Source: an uncultured Thomasclavelia sp.
GTDB taxonomy: Bacteria; Bacillota_I; Bacilli_A; Erysipelotrichales; Coprobacillaceae
Reading direction: 5' to 3'
DNA length: 12,327 nt
NCBI GenBank assembly: GCA_910588165.1
Contig: CAJUOR010000056.1
Span: 1-12,327, forward strand
Positions within the stretch are counted from its first letter, which is position 1, and each line of letters starts with the position of its first letter. The notes below the pieces were generated by a model that searched no databases, had not been told where the DNA came from, and saw only the letters and a program-made list of their open reading frames with translations. This document shows positions 1 through 7,152 of the stretch, piece after piece. A program made the translations under genes and the position numbers.

Positions 1-57
1 CGGCGACGATAGTGCGTTTGTGCAACAATAGCTAACTGCCGGGTTCCTTTTTTTTTA
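1..57 (+). ncRNA. ffs: Probable 3' end of bacterial SRP (4.5S-like) RNA, partial, with U-tract
   Basis: The first 43 bases are not coding and end in GCCGGG followed by TTCC and a run of nine T (48-56), like the end of a structured RNA with an intrinsic terminator. The order of blocks GCG-T-TGTGC (14-23), TAGCT (29-33), then GCCGGG (38-43) resembles the descending strand of the bacterial SRP RNA hairpin after the GGAAGCAGC motif (in E. coli: GCGTGTGC, then TGTAGCTGGC). The 5' half, with the diagnostic GGAAG tetraloop region, would lie outside the window, so this rests on recalled family pattern only. It could instead be the tail of another structured RNA. Confidence 0.45.
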
Positions 58-116
58 CCTCTTTTTAATTTGTTTTAATTATAATTTTTTCATTTTTAAA
101 TACTGAAAAAATTAGA

Positions 117-145
117 TTTACTTTAAATATAGAAAAGTTTATAAT
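117..145 (+). promoter_or_regulatory. Sigma-A-type promoter of the MFS transporter gene
   Basis: TTTACT (117-122) and a perfect TATAAT (140-145) are separated by exactly 17 bases. Transcription would start near 152, giving a leader of about 25 bases that contains the ribosome binding site AAGGGGG (162-168), 8 bases before the ATG at 177. Confidence 0.6.
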
Positions 146-154
146 ATTTCTATA
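128..154. promoter_or_regulatory. Inverted repeat over the -10 box, candidate operator
   Basis: TATAGAAA (128-135) is repeated as a perfect inverse, TTTCTATA (147-154), with an 11-base centre that contains the -10 hexamer. A dimeric repressor bound here would block RNA polymerase, which suits a sugar-uptake gene. The region is very AT-rich, so chance is a real alternative. Confidence 0.35.
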
Positions 155-176
155 AATATATAAGGGGGACTAAGCA

Positions 177-1358
177 ATGTCTGTCAAGATGAAATATAAT
201 GTTCTATCTTTTTTATTTTATATTGCGGGTTGTTGTTTTGCGGGATTTGTAGCTGTTTTTCTTCAATACAAAGGAGTTTCTAATACCTTGATTGGTGTAG
301 TTACTGGCTCAGGATGTGTAGCGGCCATATTCTTGACACCTTTTTTGTCATCTTTGGTGATGAAGATTAAAGGTTTAAATGTGAAGAAGATGATTTATAT
401 TGTTTATTCATGTTTAGCTATTGTTTATTTGGCGATTTCTCTTTTTCCAATTCCACCATTATTTGTTATGGTTATTTATATGATTGTCTATGCACTTTAT
501 TTATCAGCGGGTCCATTTATGCAACTACTAGCTTCCGATTATATGCGGATAGGAGAAGATGTTAATTTTGGATTAGCACGTGGTTTAGGTTCAACCGCAT
601 GGGCTGTAGGTGCATTAGGTTTTGGCTTTTTAGTAGACATCTTTACACCTACTATTTTATGTATCGGATTTTTATTCTTTACCTTATGTATGCTTGGATT
701 ATTATCCACAATGCCTACTGTTGAAACGATTACTTCAACGGATAAGAAGAGTGGCTCTGTATTCTATATTGTAAGAAGATACCCTATTTTTACAGGTATA
801 CTGTTTGGTTTTGCCTTGATGCTTTCCGCAGCAACTTCTTTATCAACTTACCTTATCAATATTGTTAATAATTTGGGTGGTGATACTTCGTTTTTTGGAA
901 TTGCAGTCTTTTTAATGGCGTTTAGCGAGATGCCGGTCATGGCAATTACGCCTTCCTTGATGAGAAGATATAAAAGTATTCAGCTTATTGGGTTTGCGAC
1001 TGTTTGTTACGTGTTACGTAATTTTTTGATTTGTTTATCTCCAAATCTTTTAGTTTTATGTGCCGGTATGATGTTTCAAGGTTTATCCTTTGGAATGTTG
1101 ACAGCAGTTTTAACTTATTATGTGATTTATAACCTTGAACCTATCGATCAGGTGATGGGACAAACAATGATTATTATGATGACTTCGGGCTTAGGTGCTA
1201 TGATTGGCAATTTATTGGGTGGTGTGTTACAAGATACTTTCGGCTTAGAGGCTATGTATATTTTTGTTTATACACTCACATTGCTTGGCGCATCTATTGT
1301 TGCCTTTGCGAAATTCAAAAGTAGAGAACCGCAATTGAAAATTGAAATTAAGCGTTAA
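177..1358 (+). CDS. MFS sugar:proton symporter-like permease, probable alpha-galactoside uptake
   Basis: This is a 393-residue, very hydrophobic protein with about twelve predicted membrane spans in two halves. The halves are joined by a polar linker around residues 180-200 (VETITSTDKKSGSVFYIVRR). The stretch NFGLARGLGSTAWAVGALGFG, near residues 128-148, matches the R-x-x-G-S-x-x-(F/W)-A-x-G-A-x-x-FG pattern of LacY-like oligosaccharide:H+ symporters and MFS_1-like/nucleoside permeases, as does the short N-terminus running straight into the first span. Family membership is clear. The substrate is inferred from the neighbour: the alpha-galactosidase gene starts 61 bases downstream, which suggests melibiose, raffinose or a similar alpha-galactoside, taken up intact. 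The start at 177 is chosen for AAGGGGG 8 bases upstream; Met5 is a weaker alternative. It has its own promoter and a candidate operator. Confidence 0.75.
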   Translation: MSVKMKYNVLSFLFYIAGCCFAGFVAVFLQYKGVSNTLIGVVTGSGCVAAIFLTPFLSSLVMKIKGLNVKKMIYIVYSCLAIVYLAISLFPIPPLFVMVIYMIVYALYLSAGPFMQLLASDYMRIGEDVNFGLARGLGSTAWAVGALGFGFLVDIFTPTILCIGFLFFTLCMLGLLSTMPTVETITSTDKKSGSVFYIVRRYPIFTGILFGFALMLSAATSLSTYLINIVNNLGGDTSFFGIAVFLMAFSEMPVMAITPSLMRRYKSIQLIGFATVCYVLRNFLICLSPNLLVLCAGMMFQGLSFGMLTAVLTYYVIYNLEPIDQVMGQTMIIMMTSGLGAMIGNLLGGVLQDTFGLEAMYIFVYTLTLLGASIVAFAKFKSREPQLKIEIKR

Positions 1359-1365
1359 TTAAATA

Positions 1366-1412
1366 TTAAACTTCTTTCTTTTATATGCTATACTGAATAT
1401 AGAAGAAAGGAG
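1366..1412 (+). promoter_or_regulatory. Extended -10 promoter and large inverted repeat before the alpha-galactosidase gene
   Basis: TGCTATACT (1386-1394) is an extended -10 element. A poor -35 (TTAAAC, 1366-1371) lies 17 bases upstream of the hexamer. Two 13-base arms flank the -10: 1374-1386 (CTTTCTTTTATAT) and 1397-1409 (ATATAGAAGAAAG). They pair at 12 positions plus one G-T, with a 10-base centre. The right arm runs into the ribosome binding site AAAGGAG (1406-1412). As DNA this could be an operator. In transcripts reading through from the permease gene it forms a hairpin that hides the ribosome binding site and is followed by seven T (1413-1419), so it could attenuate or terminate them. 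Confidence 0.5.
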
Positions 1413-1419
1413 TTTTTTT

Positions 1420-3645
1420 ATGCCGATAAAATACCATCAACAAACTAAAACATTTCATCTTTATAATGATGAAATCAGTTATATTTTTAAAGTCGTTCGC
1501 AATGGGCATTTGGCTAATCTTTATTTTGGAAAGACTATTCGTGATAAGGAAGATTTTGATTATTTATTTGAAACAAGTCCACGGGCAATGGCTGTGTGTA
1601 CATATGAAGATGATATGTCATTTTCAATGGAACATATTCGTCAGGAATATCCTTGTTACGGAAATGGCGATATGCATTCACCGGCTTTTGATATACTTCA
1701 AGAAAATGGTAGTCGCTTGTGTAATTTTACTTATGAAACTCATCAGATTATGAGTGGTAAACCGAATTTTCATCCATTCCCACATATTTATACCGAAAAT
1801 GAAAATGAGATGACAACATTAGTCGTAACTTTAAGAGATACTTTATTGTCGGTGACATTAGATTTATATTATACAATTGATGAAAATCGACCTGCGATTA
1901 TGCGCAGTGCAATCTTAAAAAACACAGGAGAACAAAGTCTACATTTAGATAAAGTGATGAGTCTATCTTTAGATTTACCTGATAGTCGTTACGAGATGAT
2001 TGAATTAACTGGGGCTTGGGCAAGAGAACGTCATATTAAACATAGATCTCTTAATCATGGGATTACAGCTATTCAAAGTTTGAGAGGGAATTCAAGTAAT
2101 AATTTTAATCCTTTTATTGCATTAAAACGACCCGAAACAACTGAAAATATTGGTGAAGTGATGGCAGCTTCACTGATTTATAGTGGTAATTTTTTAGCTC
2201 AAATTGAAGTTGATACATACGAAGTAACAAGAGTGATGATGGGGATTAACCCACAGAATTTTAGTTGGTATTTAGCACCTAACGAAACTTTTCAAACACC
2301 GGAAGCTGTGGTTGTATACAGTCAAAAGGGTTTAAATGGTTTATCTCAAACTTTTCATGATTTGTATGGAAAGCGTTTAGTTCGTGGTTATTGGCGAGAT
2401 CGTCCTAGACCGCTTTTGGTTAATAATTGGGAAGCGACTTATTTCAATTTTAATGAAGAGAAGATTTTAGAGATTGCCAAGGAAGCGAAAAATTTAGATT
2501 TAGAGTTATTTGTTTTAGACGATGGTTGGTTTGGGCATCGTGATGATGATACAAGCTCACTTGGAGATTGGTATCCGGATTTAAATAAGCTCCCTCATGG
2601 AATAGCGCATTTATCTAAACAAATAGAATCCTTAGGGTTAAAGTTTGGTTTGTGGATTGAGCCTGAAATGGTTAACGTAGATTCTGATTTATATCAGGCC
2701 CATCCAAATTGGCGTTTATCAACACCAAATCGTCATGCCTCTCATGGCCGTCATCAATATGTTTTAGATTTTGCAAATCCGAAGGTCGTAGATTATATTT
2801 ACGGTCTTTTGGAAAAAATATTAAAAGAATCTAAAATTTCTTATATTAAGTGGGATATGAACCGATGTATGTCTGAAGTTTATTCAACCGCTTTTCCCGC
2901 AAAGCAACAAGGGGAGATTATGCATCGCTATATTTTAGGGATTTATGATTTATACAATCGCTTGACAACTCAATTTCCTGAAATTCTATTTGAATCATGT
3001 TCGAGTGGTGGTGCTCGCTTTGATCCGGGAATGTTGTACTATGCACCACAGACATGGACAAGCGATGATACAGATGCTATAGAAAGATTAAAAATTCAGT
3101 ATGGAACATCCATGGTTTATCCATTAAGTTCTATGGGTTCTCATGTATCAGCAAGTCCCAATCATCAACTTTTGCGCCATACAACCATGAAAATGCGAGC
3201 TGATGTCGCTTATTTCGGAACTTTTGGATACGAATTAGATTTAACTAAGATGAGTGAGGAAGAAAAGGAAGAAGCTAAATCTCAGATTCAATGGATGAAA
3301 CAGCATCGTGAGTTGATTCAATTTGGTAGATTCTATCGCTTACAAAGTCCTTTTGAAAGCAATGTCACAAGCTGGATGGTTGTATCTAAAGATCAAAAAG
3401 AGGCAATTGTCGGTTGGTATCGAGTTTTAAACCAAGTGAATGTTAATTATCAAAGAATTGTTTTACAAGGTTTGAATGCTGATTATAATTACCGTATTGA
3501 TGAGAATGAATATTTGTATGGTGGTGACGAATTGATGAATATCGGTTTGATTACTTCGGACCATACTTGTGGTGAAAGAAAGGCGGAAGATTTACGCCTA
3601 AATGGTGATTTCACATCAAGAATTTTTCATTTAAAAGCACAGTAA
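1420..3645 (+). CDS. Alpha-galactosidase, glycoside hydrolase family 36
   Basis: This 741-residue protein has the full length usual for bacterial GH36 enzymes (about 730-740). It hydrolyses terminal alpha-1,6-galactose from melibiose, raffinose and stachyose with retention of configuration. An N-terminal beta domain covers about residues 1-320, a (beta/alpha)8 catalytic barrel about 325-650, and a beta domain the C-terminus. Visible hallmarks are VLDDGWFG (Asp367 and Asp368, substrate binding), the GLWIEPEM motif, the nucleophile Asp479 in IKWDMNR, the ESCSSGGARFD motif around Cys527, and the acid/base Asp549 in WTSDDTDAIERLKIQYG. These positions fall within a residue of those in the Geobacillus enzymes. 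There is no signal peptide, so it acts in the cytoplasm on sugar brought in by the permease upstream. The ATG at 1420 follows AAAGGAG at good spacing. Confidence 0.96.
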   Translation: MPIKYHQQTKTFHLYNDEISYIFKVVRNGHLANLYFGKTIRDKEDFDYLFETSPRAMAVCTYEDDMSFSMEHIRQEYPCYGNGDMHSPAFDILQENGSRLCNFTYETHQIMSGKPNFHPFPHIYTENENEMTTLVVTLRDTLLSVTLDLYYTIDENRPAIMRSAILKNTGEQSLHLDKVMSLSLDLPDSRYEMIELTGAWARERHIKHRSLNHGITAIQSLRGNSSNNFNPFIALKRPETTENIGEVMAASLIYSGNFLAQIEVDTYEVTRVMMGINPQNFSWYLAPNETFQTPEAVVVYSQKGLNGLSQTFHDLYGKRLVRGYWRDRPRPLLVNNWEATYFNFNEEKILEIAKEAKNLDLELFVLDDGWFGHRDDDTSSLGDWYPDLNKLPHGIAHLSKQIESLGLKFGLWIEPEMVNVDSDLYQAHPNWRLSTPNRHASHGRHQYVLDFANPKVVDYIYGLLEKILKESKISYIKWDMNRCMSEVYSTAFPAKQQGEIMHRYILGIYDLYNRLTTQFPEILFESCSSGGARFDPGMLYYAPQTWTSDDTDAIERLKIQYGTSMVYPLSSMGSHVSASPNHQLLRHTTMKMRADVAYFGTFGYELDLTKMSEEEKEEAKSQIQWMKQHRELIQFGRFYRLQSPFESNVTSWMVVSKDQKEAIVGWYRVLNQVNVNYQRIVLQGLNADYNYRIDENEYLYGGDELMNIGLITSDHTCGERKAEDLRLNGDFTSRIFHLKAQ

Positions 3646-3750
3646 AGCACATAGGTATTATCTTCTAAATAGTAGAGATATATTATATAAGATTTATAAA
3701 TCTAAAAATCAATAAGTCTCATATATTTATCTATATGTTTTAAATGTATT

Positions 3751-3772
3751 GGAAAAGTGCTTACTTTTTTCC
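3751..3772 (+). terminator. Weak AT-rich hairpin in the alphagal-yitT spacer, possible terminator
   Basis: GGAAAAGT (3751-3758), a GCTT loop and ACTTTTTTCC (3763-3772) can pair, leaving two bulged T. It is the best candidate terminator in the 192 bases between the alpha-galactosidase stop and the next start, but it is weak. The same spacer holds a 14-base perfect palindrome, AGATTTATAAATCT (3690-3703), with no T-run after it. Confidence 0.25.
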
Positions 3773-3780
3773 ATAAAGAA

Positions 3781-3809
3781 TTGCCTTTTCTTTATAAAAT
3801 CTATATAAT
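3781..3809 (+). promoter_or_regulatory. Promoter of the YitT-family gene
   Basis: TTGCCT (3781-3786) and perfect TATAAT (3804-3809) are separated by 17 bases. Transcription should begin near 3816, downstream of the GTG at 3757. That fixes the ATG at 3838 as the translation start. Confidence 0.65.
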
Positions 3810-3837
3810 GTATAGGAATAAAAAAGGGGATTTCATC

Positions 3838-4701
3838 ATGAAATTTAAAAATAAAAAAATACGTTATGTAATTACTTTTATAGCTGTTTTAGCTTCATCT
3901 TTGCTTCAGACATTTGCGATTAAGACCTTTGTTCAAAGTGCCGGCTTATTATCAAGCGGATTTACCGGTGTTGCTATTTTAATTGACCGTATTGCTTCTT
4001 TATACGGTGGTTCTATTTCAACTTCATTTGCTTTGATTGCATTAAATTTACCGGTAGCTATTTTATGCTATAAAAGTATCAGTCCTAAGTTTACCTTTTT
4101 CTCATGTCTGCAAGTACTTCTGACAAGTACGTTTTTACAGATTTTGACTTTCCCACCTATTTTTAATGATATTATTTTAAATGTGGCTTTTGGTGGTTTT
4201 ATTTATGGAATCAGTGTTGTTTTCGCTTTAAAAGGTAATGCGTCAACCGGGGGAACGGATTTTATTGCTTTATATATTTCTAATAAAAAAGGTAAATCTA
4301 TTTGGTCTTATGTTTTTATCTTTAACACTTGTATTTTGTGTATTTTTGGCTTTATCTTCGGTTGGCTCTATGCTGGTTATTCTATTTTGTTTCAGTTTAT
4401 TTCAACCAAAACAATCGAAACTTTCCATCATCGTTATGAACGCTTAACTTTACAGATTACGACCCAAAAGGCTGAAAAAGTTATGAAAGCTTATGTTTCG
4501 ACATATCGACACGGTGTATCTTGTGTGGAAGCTGTTGGTGGTTATAGTCATAACAAGATGTGTTTGTTGCATACAGTTATTTCATGCTATGAAGAAAGTG
4601 ATATTGTCCATTTAATTCATCAAGTCGACCCTAAAGCGATTATCAATGTTATGCGGACAGAAAATTTCTATGGTGGGTTCTATCAAGCCCCTTTAGATTA
4701 A
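3838..4701 (+). CDS. YitT-family (DUF161/DUF2179) membrane protein
   Basis: This is a 287-residue protein with about five to six hydrophobic spans over residues 1-185, typified by LLSSGFTGVAILIDRI and the glycine-rich GNASTGGTDFIALYI loop. A soluble C-terminal DUF2179-like domain of about 80 residues follows (ITTQKAEKVMKAYVSTYRHGVSCVEAVGGYS to the end). That architecture is typical of the YitT family, which is abundant in Bacillota and has no settled biochemical role; the soluble domain is suspected to be regulatory. The open frame extends 27 codons upstream to a GTG at 3757. That extension is charged and aromatic, overlaps the promoter and has no ribosome binding site. The ATG at 3838 has AAAAGGGGA (3822-3830) at proper spacing. 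It appears to be a one-gene unit, with a pump gene under separate control downstream. Confidence 0.85.
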   Translation: MKFKNKKIRYVITFIAVLASSLLQTFAIKTFVQSAGLLSSGFTGVAILIDRIASLYGGSISTSFALIALNLPVAILCYKSISPKFTFFSCLQVLLTSTFLQILTFPPIFNDIILNVAFGGFIYGISVVFALKGNASTGGTDFIALYISNKKGKSIWSYVFIFNTCILCIFGFIFGWLYAGYSILFQFISTKTIETFHHRYERLTLQITTQKAEKVMKAYVSTYRHGVSCVEAVGGYSHNKMCLLHTVISCYEESDIVHLIHQVDPKAIINVMRTENFYGGFYQAPLD

Positions 4702-4703
4702 GT

Positions 4704-4725
4704 TATAATGATACAATTTTATAAT
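4704..4725 (+). promoter_or_regulatory. Probable promoter for the guanidine riboswitch-pump transcript
   Basis: Two perfect TATAAT hexamers lie just after the YitT stop, at 4704-4709 and 4720-4725. Starts would fall near 4716 or 4732, immediately before the first riboswitch hairpin at 4733. The -35 boxes are poor (TTAAGT at 4698-4703 is the best for the second), so which hexamer is used is uncertain. Confidence 0.4.
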
Positions 4726-4730
4726 CAAAA

Positions 4731-4802
4731 CAATCACCGCCGGGTGATGAGCAACGTCATGTTTTCTATCGATAGGCCTTTGAAGATAGGAAATGATGAC
4801 GT
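4731..4802 (+). promoter_or_regulatory. Guanidine-IV riboswitch (mepA motif)
   Basis: The leader of the pump gene folds into two hairpins. P1 is ATCACC (4733-4738), loop GCCG, GGTGAT (4743-4748), giving the CACCGCCGGGTG core. Then comes GAGCAACGTC (4749-4758) and a second hairpin whose loop holds AGGCCT (4774-4779). GCC of the first loop (4739-4741) can pair with GGC of the second (4775-4777) as a kissing contact. As I recall the mepA motif, now the fourth guanidine riboswitch class, it has two hairpins with a loop-loop contact, a CCGCCGGG-type first loop, a following CAACGUC block and MepA-type MATE genes downstream. All of these are present here. Guanidine binding should favour P1 and the kissing fold and let transcription continue, making an ON switch. 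The class assignment is from memory of the consensus, not a model search. Confidence 0.72.
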
Positions 4803-4815
4803 ATTTTTATTTTTT
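4754..4815 (+). terminator. Riboswitch expression-platform terminator
   Basis: ACGTCAT (4754-4760) pairs perfectly with ATGACGT (4796-4802). The stem continues with TTTTCTATC (4762-4770) against GATAGGAAA (4785-4793), including one G-U pair, around a 14-base loop. It is followed at once by ATTTTTATTTTTT (4803-4815). The left arm includes the conserved ACGTC of the aptamer, so ligand-bound aptamer and full terminator would compete, as expected for transcriptional control of the downstream pump. Confidence 0.8.
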
Positions 4816-4826
4816 GAAGTAATGAT

Positions 4827-6128
4827 ATGAAAAAAGAAGTGAAAAAACAACTCGTCAGATATTGCACATTAAGTATTATAAGCATGGTAGGTATTTCTTG
4901 TTATATATTGGCAGATACATACTTTGTATCTGTCGGTATAGGTGCAACCGGACTGGCTGCTTTAAACTTAGCCATTCCTATCTACAGTTTGATTCATGGC
5001 ATGGGCTTGATGTTGGGGAGTGGTGGAGGTATTCGCTATGCTATTCAAGAAAATGAGAAACAGAAAAATCAAATTTTCAGCCTGTCTGTGAAAGTGGGTT
5101 TTGTTATTTCAAGTTTGTTGATGCTATTAAGTTTTTTTTGTGTGGATCAAATTGTATATTTTTTAGGGGCAGATGAAGTAACTTTTGTGTTGACAAAAAT
5201 TTATGTGAAGGTTTTATTGCTCTTTAGTCCTCTCTTTATTTTTAATGATATTATTCTAGGCTTTTTAAGGAACGATAATGCACCGACAGTCGCCATGAAA
5301 TCCATGCTGTATGCTAGTTTCTTTAATATTGTTATGGATTATATCCTCATTTTTGTGTTTGATTTAGGTATGTTTGGAGCAGTTTTGGCTACCGGTTTAG
5401 CCCCATTAGTTAGTTTAGGGGGAGGTTTACCTCATTTTAAAGCCCAACGCCATCACTTTCATTGGCTTGCTTCTACAAAATTAAATCATGATATATGGTA
5501 TATTGTATCATCGGGATTACCGGCTTTTATTTCAGAATTTTCAAGTGGCATTATTATTATTTTCTTTAACTTAGTGATTTTAAATATCAGCCATATAGCC
5601 GCTGTTGCTGCATATGGTATAGTGGCAAATTTGGCTTTGGTTATGACATCAATATTTAATGGTTTAGCTATGGGAATGCAACCATTAGTCAGTGAGGCTT
5701 TTGGAAGAAAAGAAAAAGCAAGAATTCAATATATCTATAGGCTTTCTACTATTGCTACAATAGTTGGCGGAGTCATTATGGTGATTGTCATCTATGTCTT
5801 TAGTGAGCCATTAGGTTTAGTGCTTAATCATGAACATGATATGGAAATGCAAAAACTAGCTGTTAAGGGACTACAACTTTATTTTTTGGCTAGTCCTATG
5901 TGTGGCTTTAATATCCTTAGTATTACTTATTTGGCAGCTATGATGTATGATAAATCTTCTCAACTTTTATCGGCTCCTAGAGGTGGCGTGCTATTATTAC
6001 CGATCTTGTGGCTTTTATCTCATGTTTTAGGGTTAACGGGTGTTTGGTTAAGTTTAAGTGTTTCTGAAGTAGGGGTTATGTTATTGGCAATAGCTATGCT
6101 GTATAAAGTAAATAAAAAATCAGTTTGA
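4827..6128 (+). CDS. MepA-like MATE-family efflux transporter, probable guanidine exporter
   Basis: This 433-residue protein has about twelve membrane spans in two halves, the usual MATE length. Hallmarks of the MepA subgroup are ILADTYFVSVGIGATGLAALNLAIPIYSL at residues 27-55, GSGGGIRYAI near residues 64-73, FFNIVMDYILI in the first half, and NGLAMGMQPLVSEAFGRKEK in the second. MATE proteins export organic cations by Na+ or H+ antiport. Because the leader carries a guanidine-type riboswitch, guanidinium or a related cation is the likely physiological substrate; that part is inference. The start ATG (4827) has only a weak ribosome binding site (GAAG, 4816-4819). The ATG at 4822 is out of frame and stops after two codons. 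The protein lies outside the YitT transcription unit and is followed by a terminator-like hairpin. Confidence 0.9.
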   Translation: MKKEVKKQLVRYCTLSIISMVGISCYILADTYFVSVGIGATGLAALNLAIPIYSLIHGMGLMLGSGGGIRYAIQENEKQKNQIFSLSVKVGFVISSLLMLLSFFCVDQIVYFLGADEVTFVLTKIYVKVLLLFSPLFIFNDIILGFLRNDNAPTVAMKSMLYASFFNIVMDYILIFVFDLGMFGAVLATGLAPLVSLGGGLPHFKAQRHHFHWLASTKLNHDIWYIVSSGLPAFISEFSSGIIIIFFNLVILNISHIAAVAAYGIVANLALVMTSIFNGLAMGMQPLVSEAFGRKEKARIQYIYRLSTIATIVGGVIMVIVIYVFSEPLGLVLNHEHDMEMQKLAVKGLQLYFLASPMCGFNILSITYLAAMMYDKSSQLLSAPRGGVLLLPILWLLSHVLGLTGVWLSLSVSEVGVMLLAIAMLYKVNKKSV

Positions 6129-6190
6129 CTATTAGGAAATTTCTAAGTGTTAGAACTGATTTTCCTATTTTAATCTTCTTTTTTCTACAA
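6116..6190 (+). terminator. Terminator-like hairpin after the MATE gene
   Basis: AAAATCAGTT (6116-6125), overlapping the last codons, pairs perfectly with AACTGATTTT (6154-6163). The 28-base interval can itself fold (TTAGG against CTAA). A T-rich stretch follows (TCCTATTTTAATCTTCTTTTTT to 6184). The loop is long for an intrinsic terminator, so efficiency is uncertain. Confidence 0.5.
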
Positions 6191-6378
6191 AAAAGCTATT
6201 TTACTTCAATTGCATTAAAATTTTGTTGCGTGAAATAAATTGTTGAAAAGGCTGTATATTCTTTTATATCGGGCATTGTCAATTCGGGTAAATTATAAAA
6301 TTATGTAGATATAATCATTGTATTTTCATATAAAGATATGATAAAATAAAAAAGCTATCATGAAGATGAGGTGAAAAT
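6191..6378 (+). promoter_or_regulatory. AT-rich spacer with probable tatD promoter
   Basis: This is the 3' part of the largest non-coding gap in the window (250 bases in all, from 6129). A candidate promoter is TTGTAT (6318-6323) and TAAAAT (6342-6347) with an 18-base spacer. The start would fall near 6354 and the ribosome binding site GAGGTGA is at 6368-6374. I see no structured RNA or small gene in 6191-6317. Confidence 0.4.
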
Positions 6379-7149
6379 ATGTATTTTGATACACATTGTC
6401 ATTTAAACAGTGAGGAAATGTTTGAAAATCGAAGAGCGTTCATTGAAAAGGCGAGAGAAGCCGATGTTCAAACTTTTTGTGTTGTAGGATATAATTTGAT
6501 TTCAAGTCAAAGAGCAGTTCAAATTGCTCATGAATATAAAGATGTTTATGCAGTCGTAGGGATTGGTCCTGAAGATTGTTTAGAAACAGATGAAAAAGAA
6601 TTACAACTTTTAGAGGCATTATTAAAAGATGAAAAAGTGGTGGCTTTAGGAGAAATAGGTTTGGATTACCATTGGGACACAGTACCTAAGGAAAAACAAA
6701 TGACTATTTTTAAAGCCCAATTAGCATTAGCTCAACGCTATCAATTACCAGTGGTTATTCATAGTCGCGATGCTTTAAAAGATACCTATGATATTTTAAA
6801 GGAAGCTAAAGCGCATGGGGTTATGCACTGTTATAGCGGGAGTGCTCAAATGGCATTAGATTTTATTGAAATAGGATTTATGATTTCGTTGGCAGGACCG
6901 GTTACTTTTAAAAATGCCAGAGTTCCGAAGGAAGTGGCTTTAAAAGTACCTTTAGATTCGCTTTTAATTGAAACAGATAGTCCTTATTTAACACCTCACC
7001 CATTTAGAGGTAAACCAAATGACTCTAGTTATGTACCATTAGTTGCTAAAGAAATTGCACGTATTAAAGGCATAGATGAGAAATTAGTTGCTAAACAAAC
7101 AACGCAAAATGCTTATCGTATTTTTAATATCGGACAAGAAAGGGTGTAA
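6379..7149 (+). CDS. tatD: TatD-family metal-dependent deoxyribonuclease
   Basis: At 256 residues this is the normal TatD length. It adopts a TIM-barrel amidohydrolase fold and is expected to be a cytoplasmic metal-dependent 3'-5' DNase active on single-stranded and damaged DNA. All metal ligands are visible: His6 and His8 in DTHCHLN, Glu92 in ALGEIGLDY, His128 in VIHSRDA, His150 in MHCYSGS and Asp200 in IETDSPYL. The C-terminal signature TPHPFRGKPNDSSYVPLVAKEIARIKGI is also intact. The ATG follows GAGGTGA. In Bacillus the equivalent gene (yabD) sits directly before yabE, and the same pairing occurs here: the next start codon is 3 bases after the tatD stop. Confidence 0.95.
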   Translation: MYFDTHCHLNSEEMFENRRAFIEKAREADVQTFCVVGYNLISSQRAVQIAHEYKDVYAVVGIGPEDCLETDEKELQLLEALLKDEKVVALGEIGLDYHWDTVPKEKQMTIFKAQLALAQRYQLPVVIHSRDALKDTYDILKEAKAHGVMHCYSGSAQMALDFIEIGFMISLAGPVTFKNARVPKEVALKVPLDSLLIETDSPYLTPHPFRGKPNDSSYVPLVAKEIARIKGIDEKLVAKQTTQNAYRIFNIGQERV

Positions 7150-7152
7150 GAA

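Noticed and set aside
1466..1753. Plus-strand 95-codon frame inside the alpha-galactosidase gene
   Set aside because: It is an out-of-frame shadow of a gene with intact family motifs.
3634..3651. Tandem AAAGCACA copies 10 bases apart across the alpha-galactosidase stop
   Set aside because: Only two 8-base copies, with no mobile-element context; probably chance or slippage.
6189..6358. Direct repeat AAAAAAGCTAT at 6189-6199 and 6348-6358 flanking the tatD spacer
   Set aside because: Eleven bases, more than half A-run, with no transposase or insertion between; not evidence of an attachment site or mobile element.
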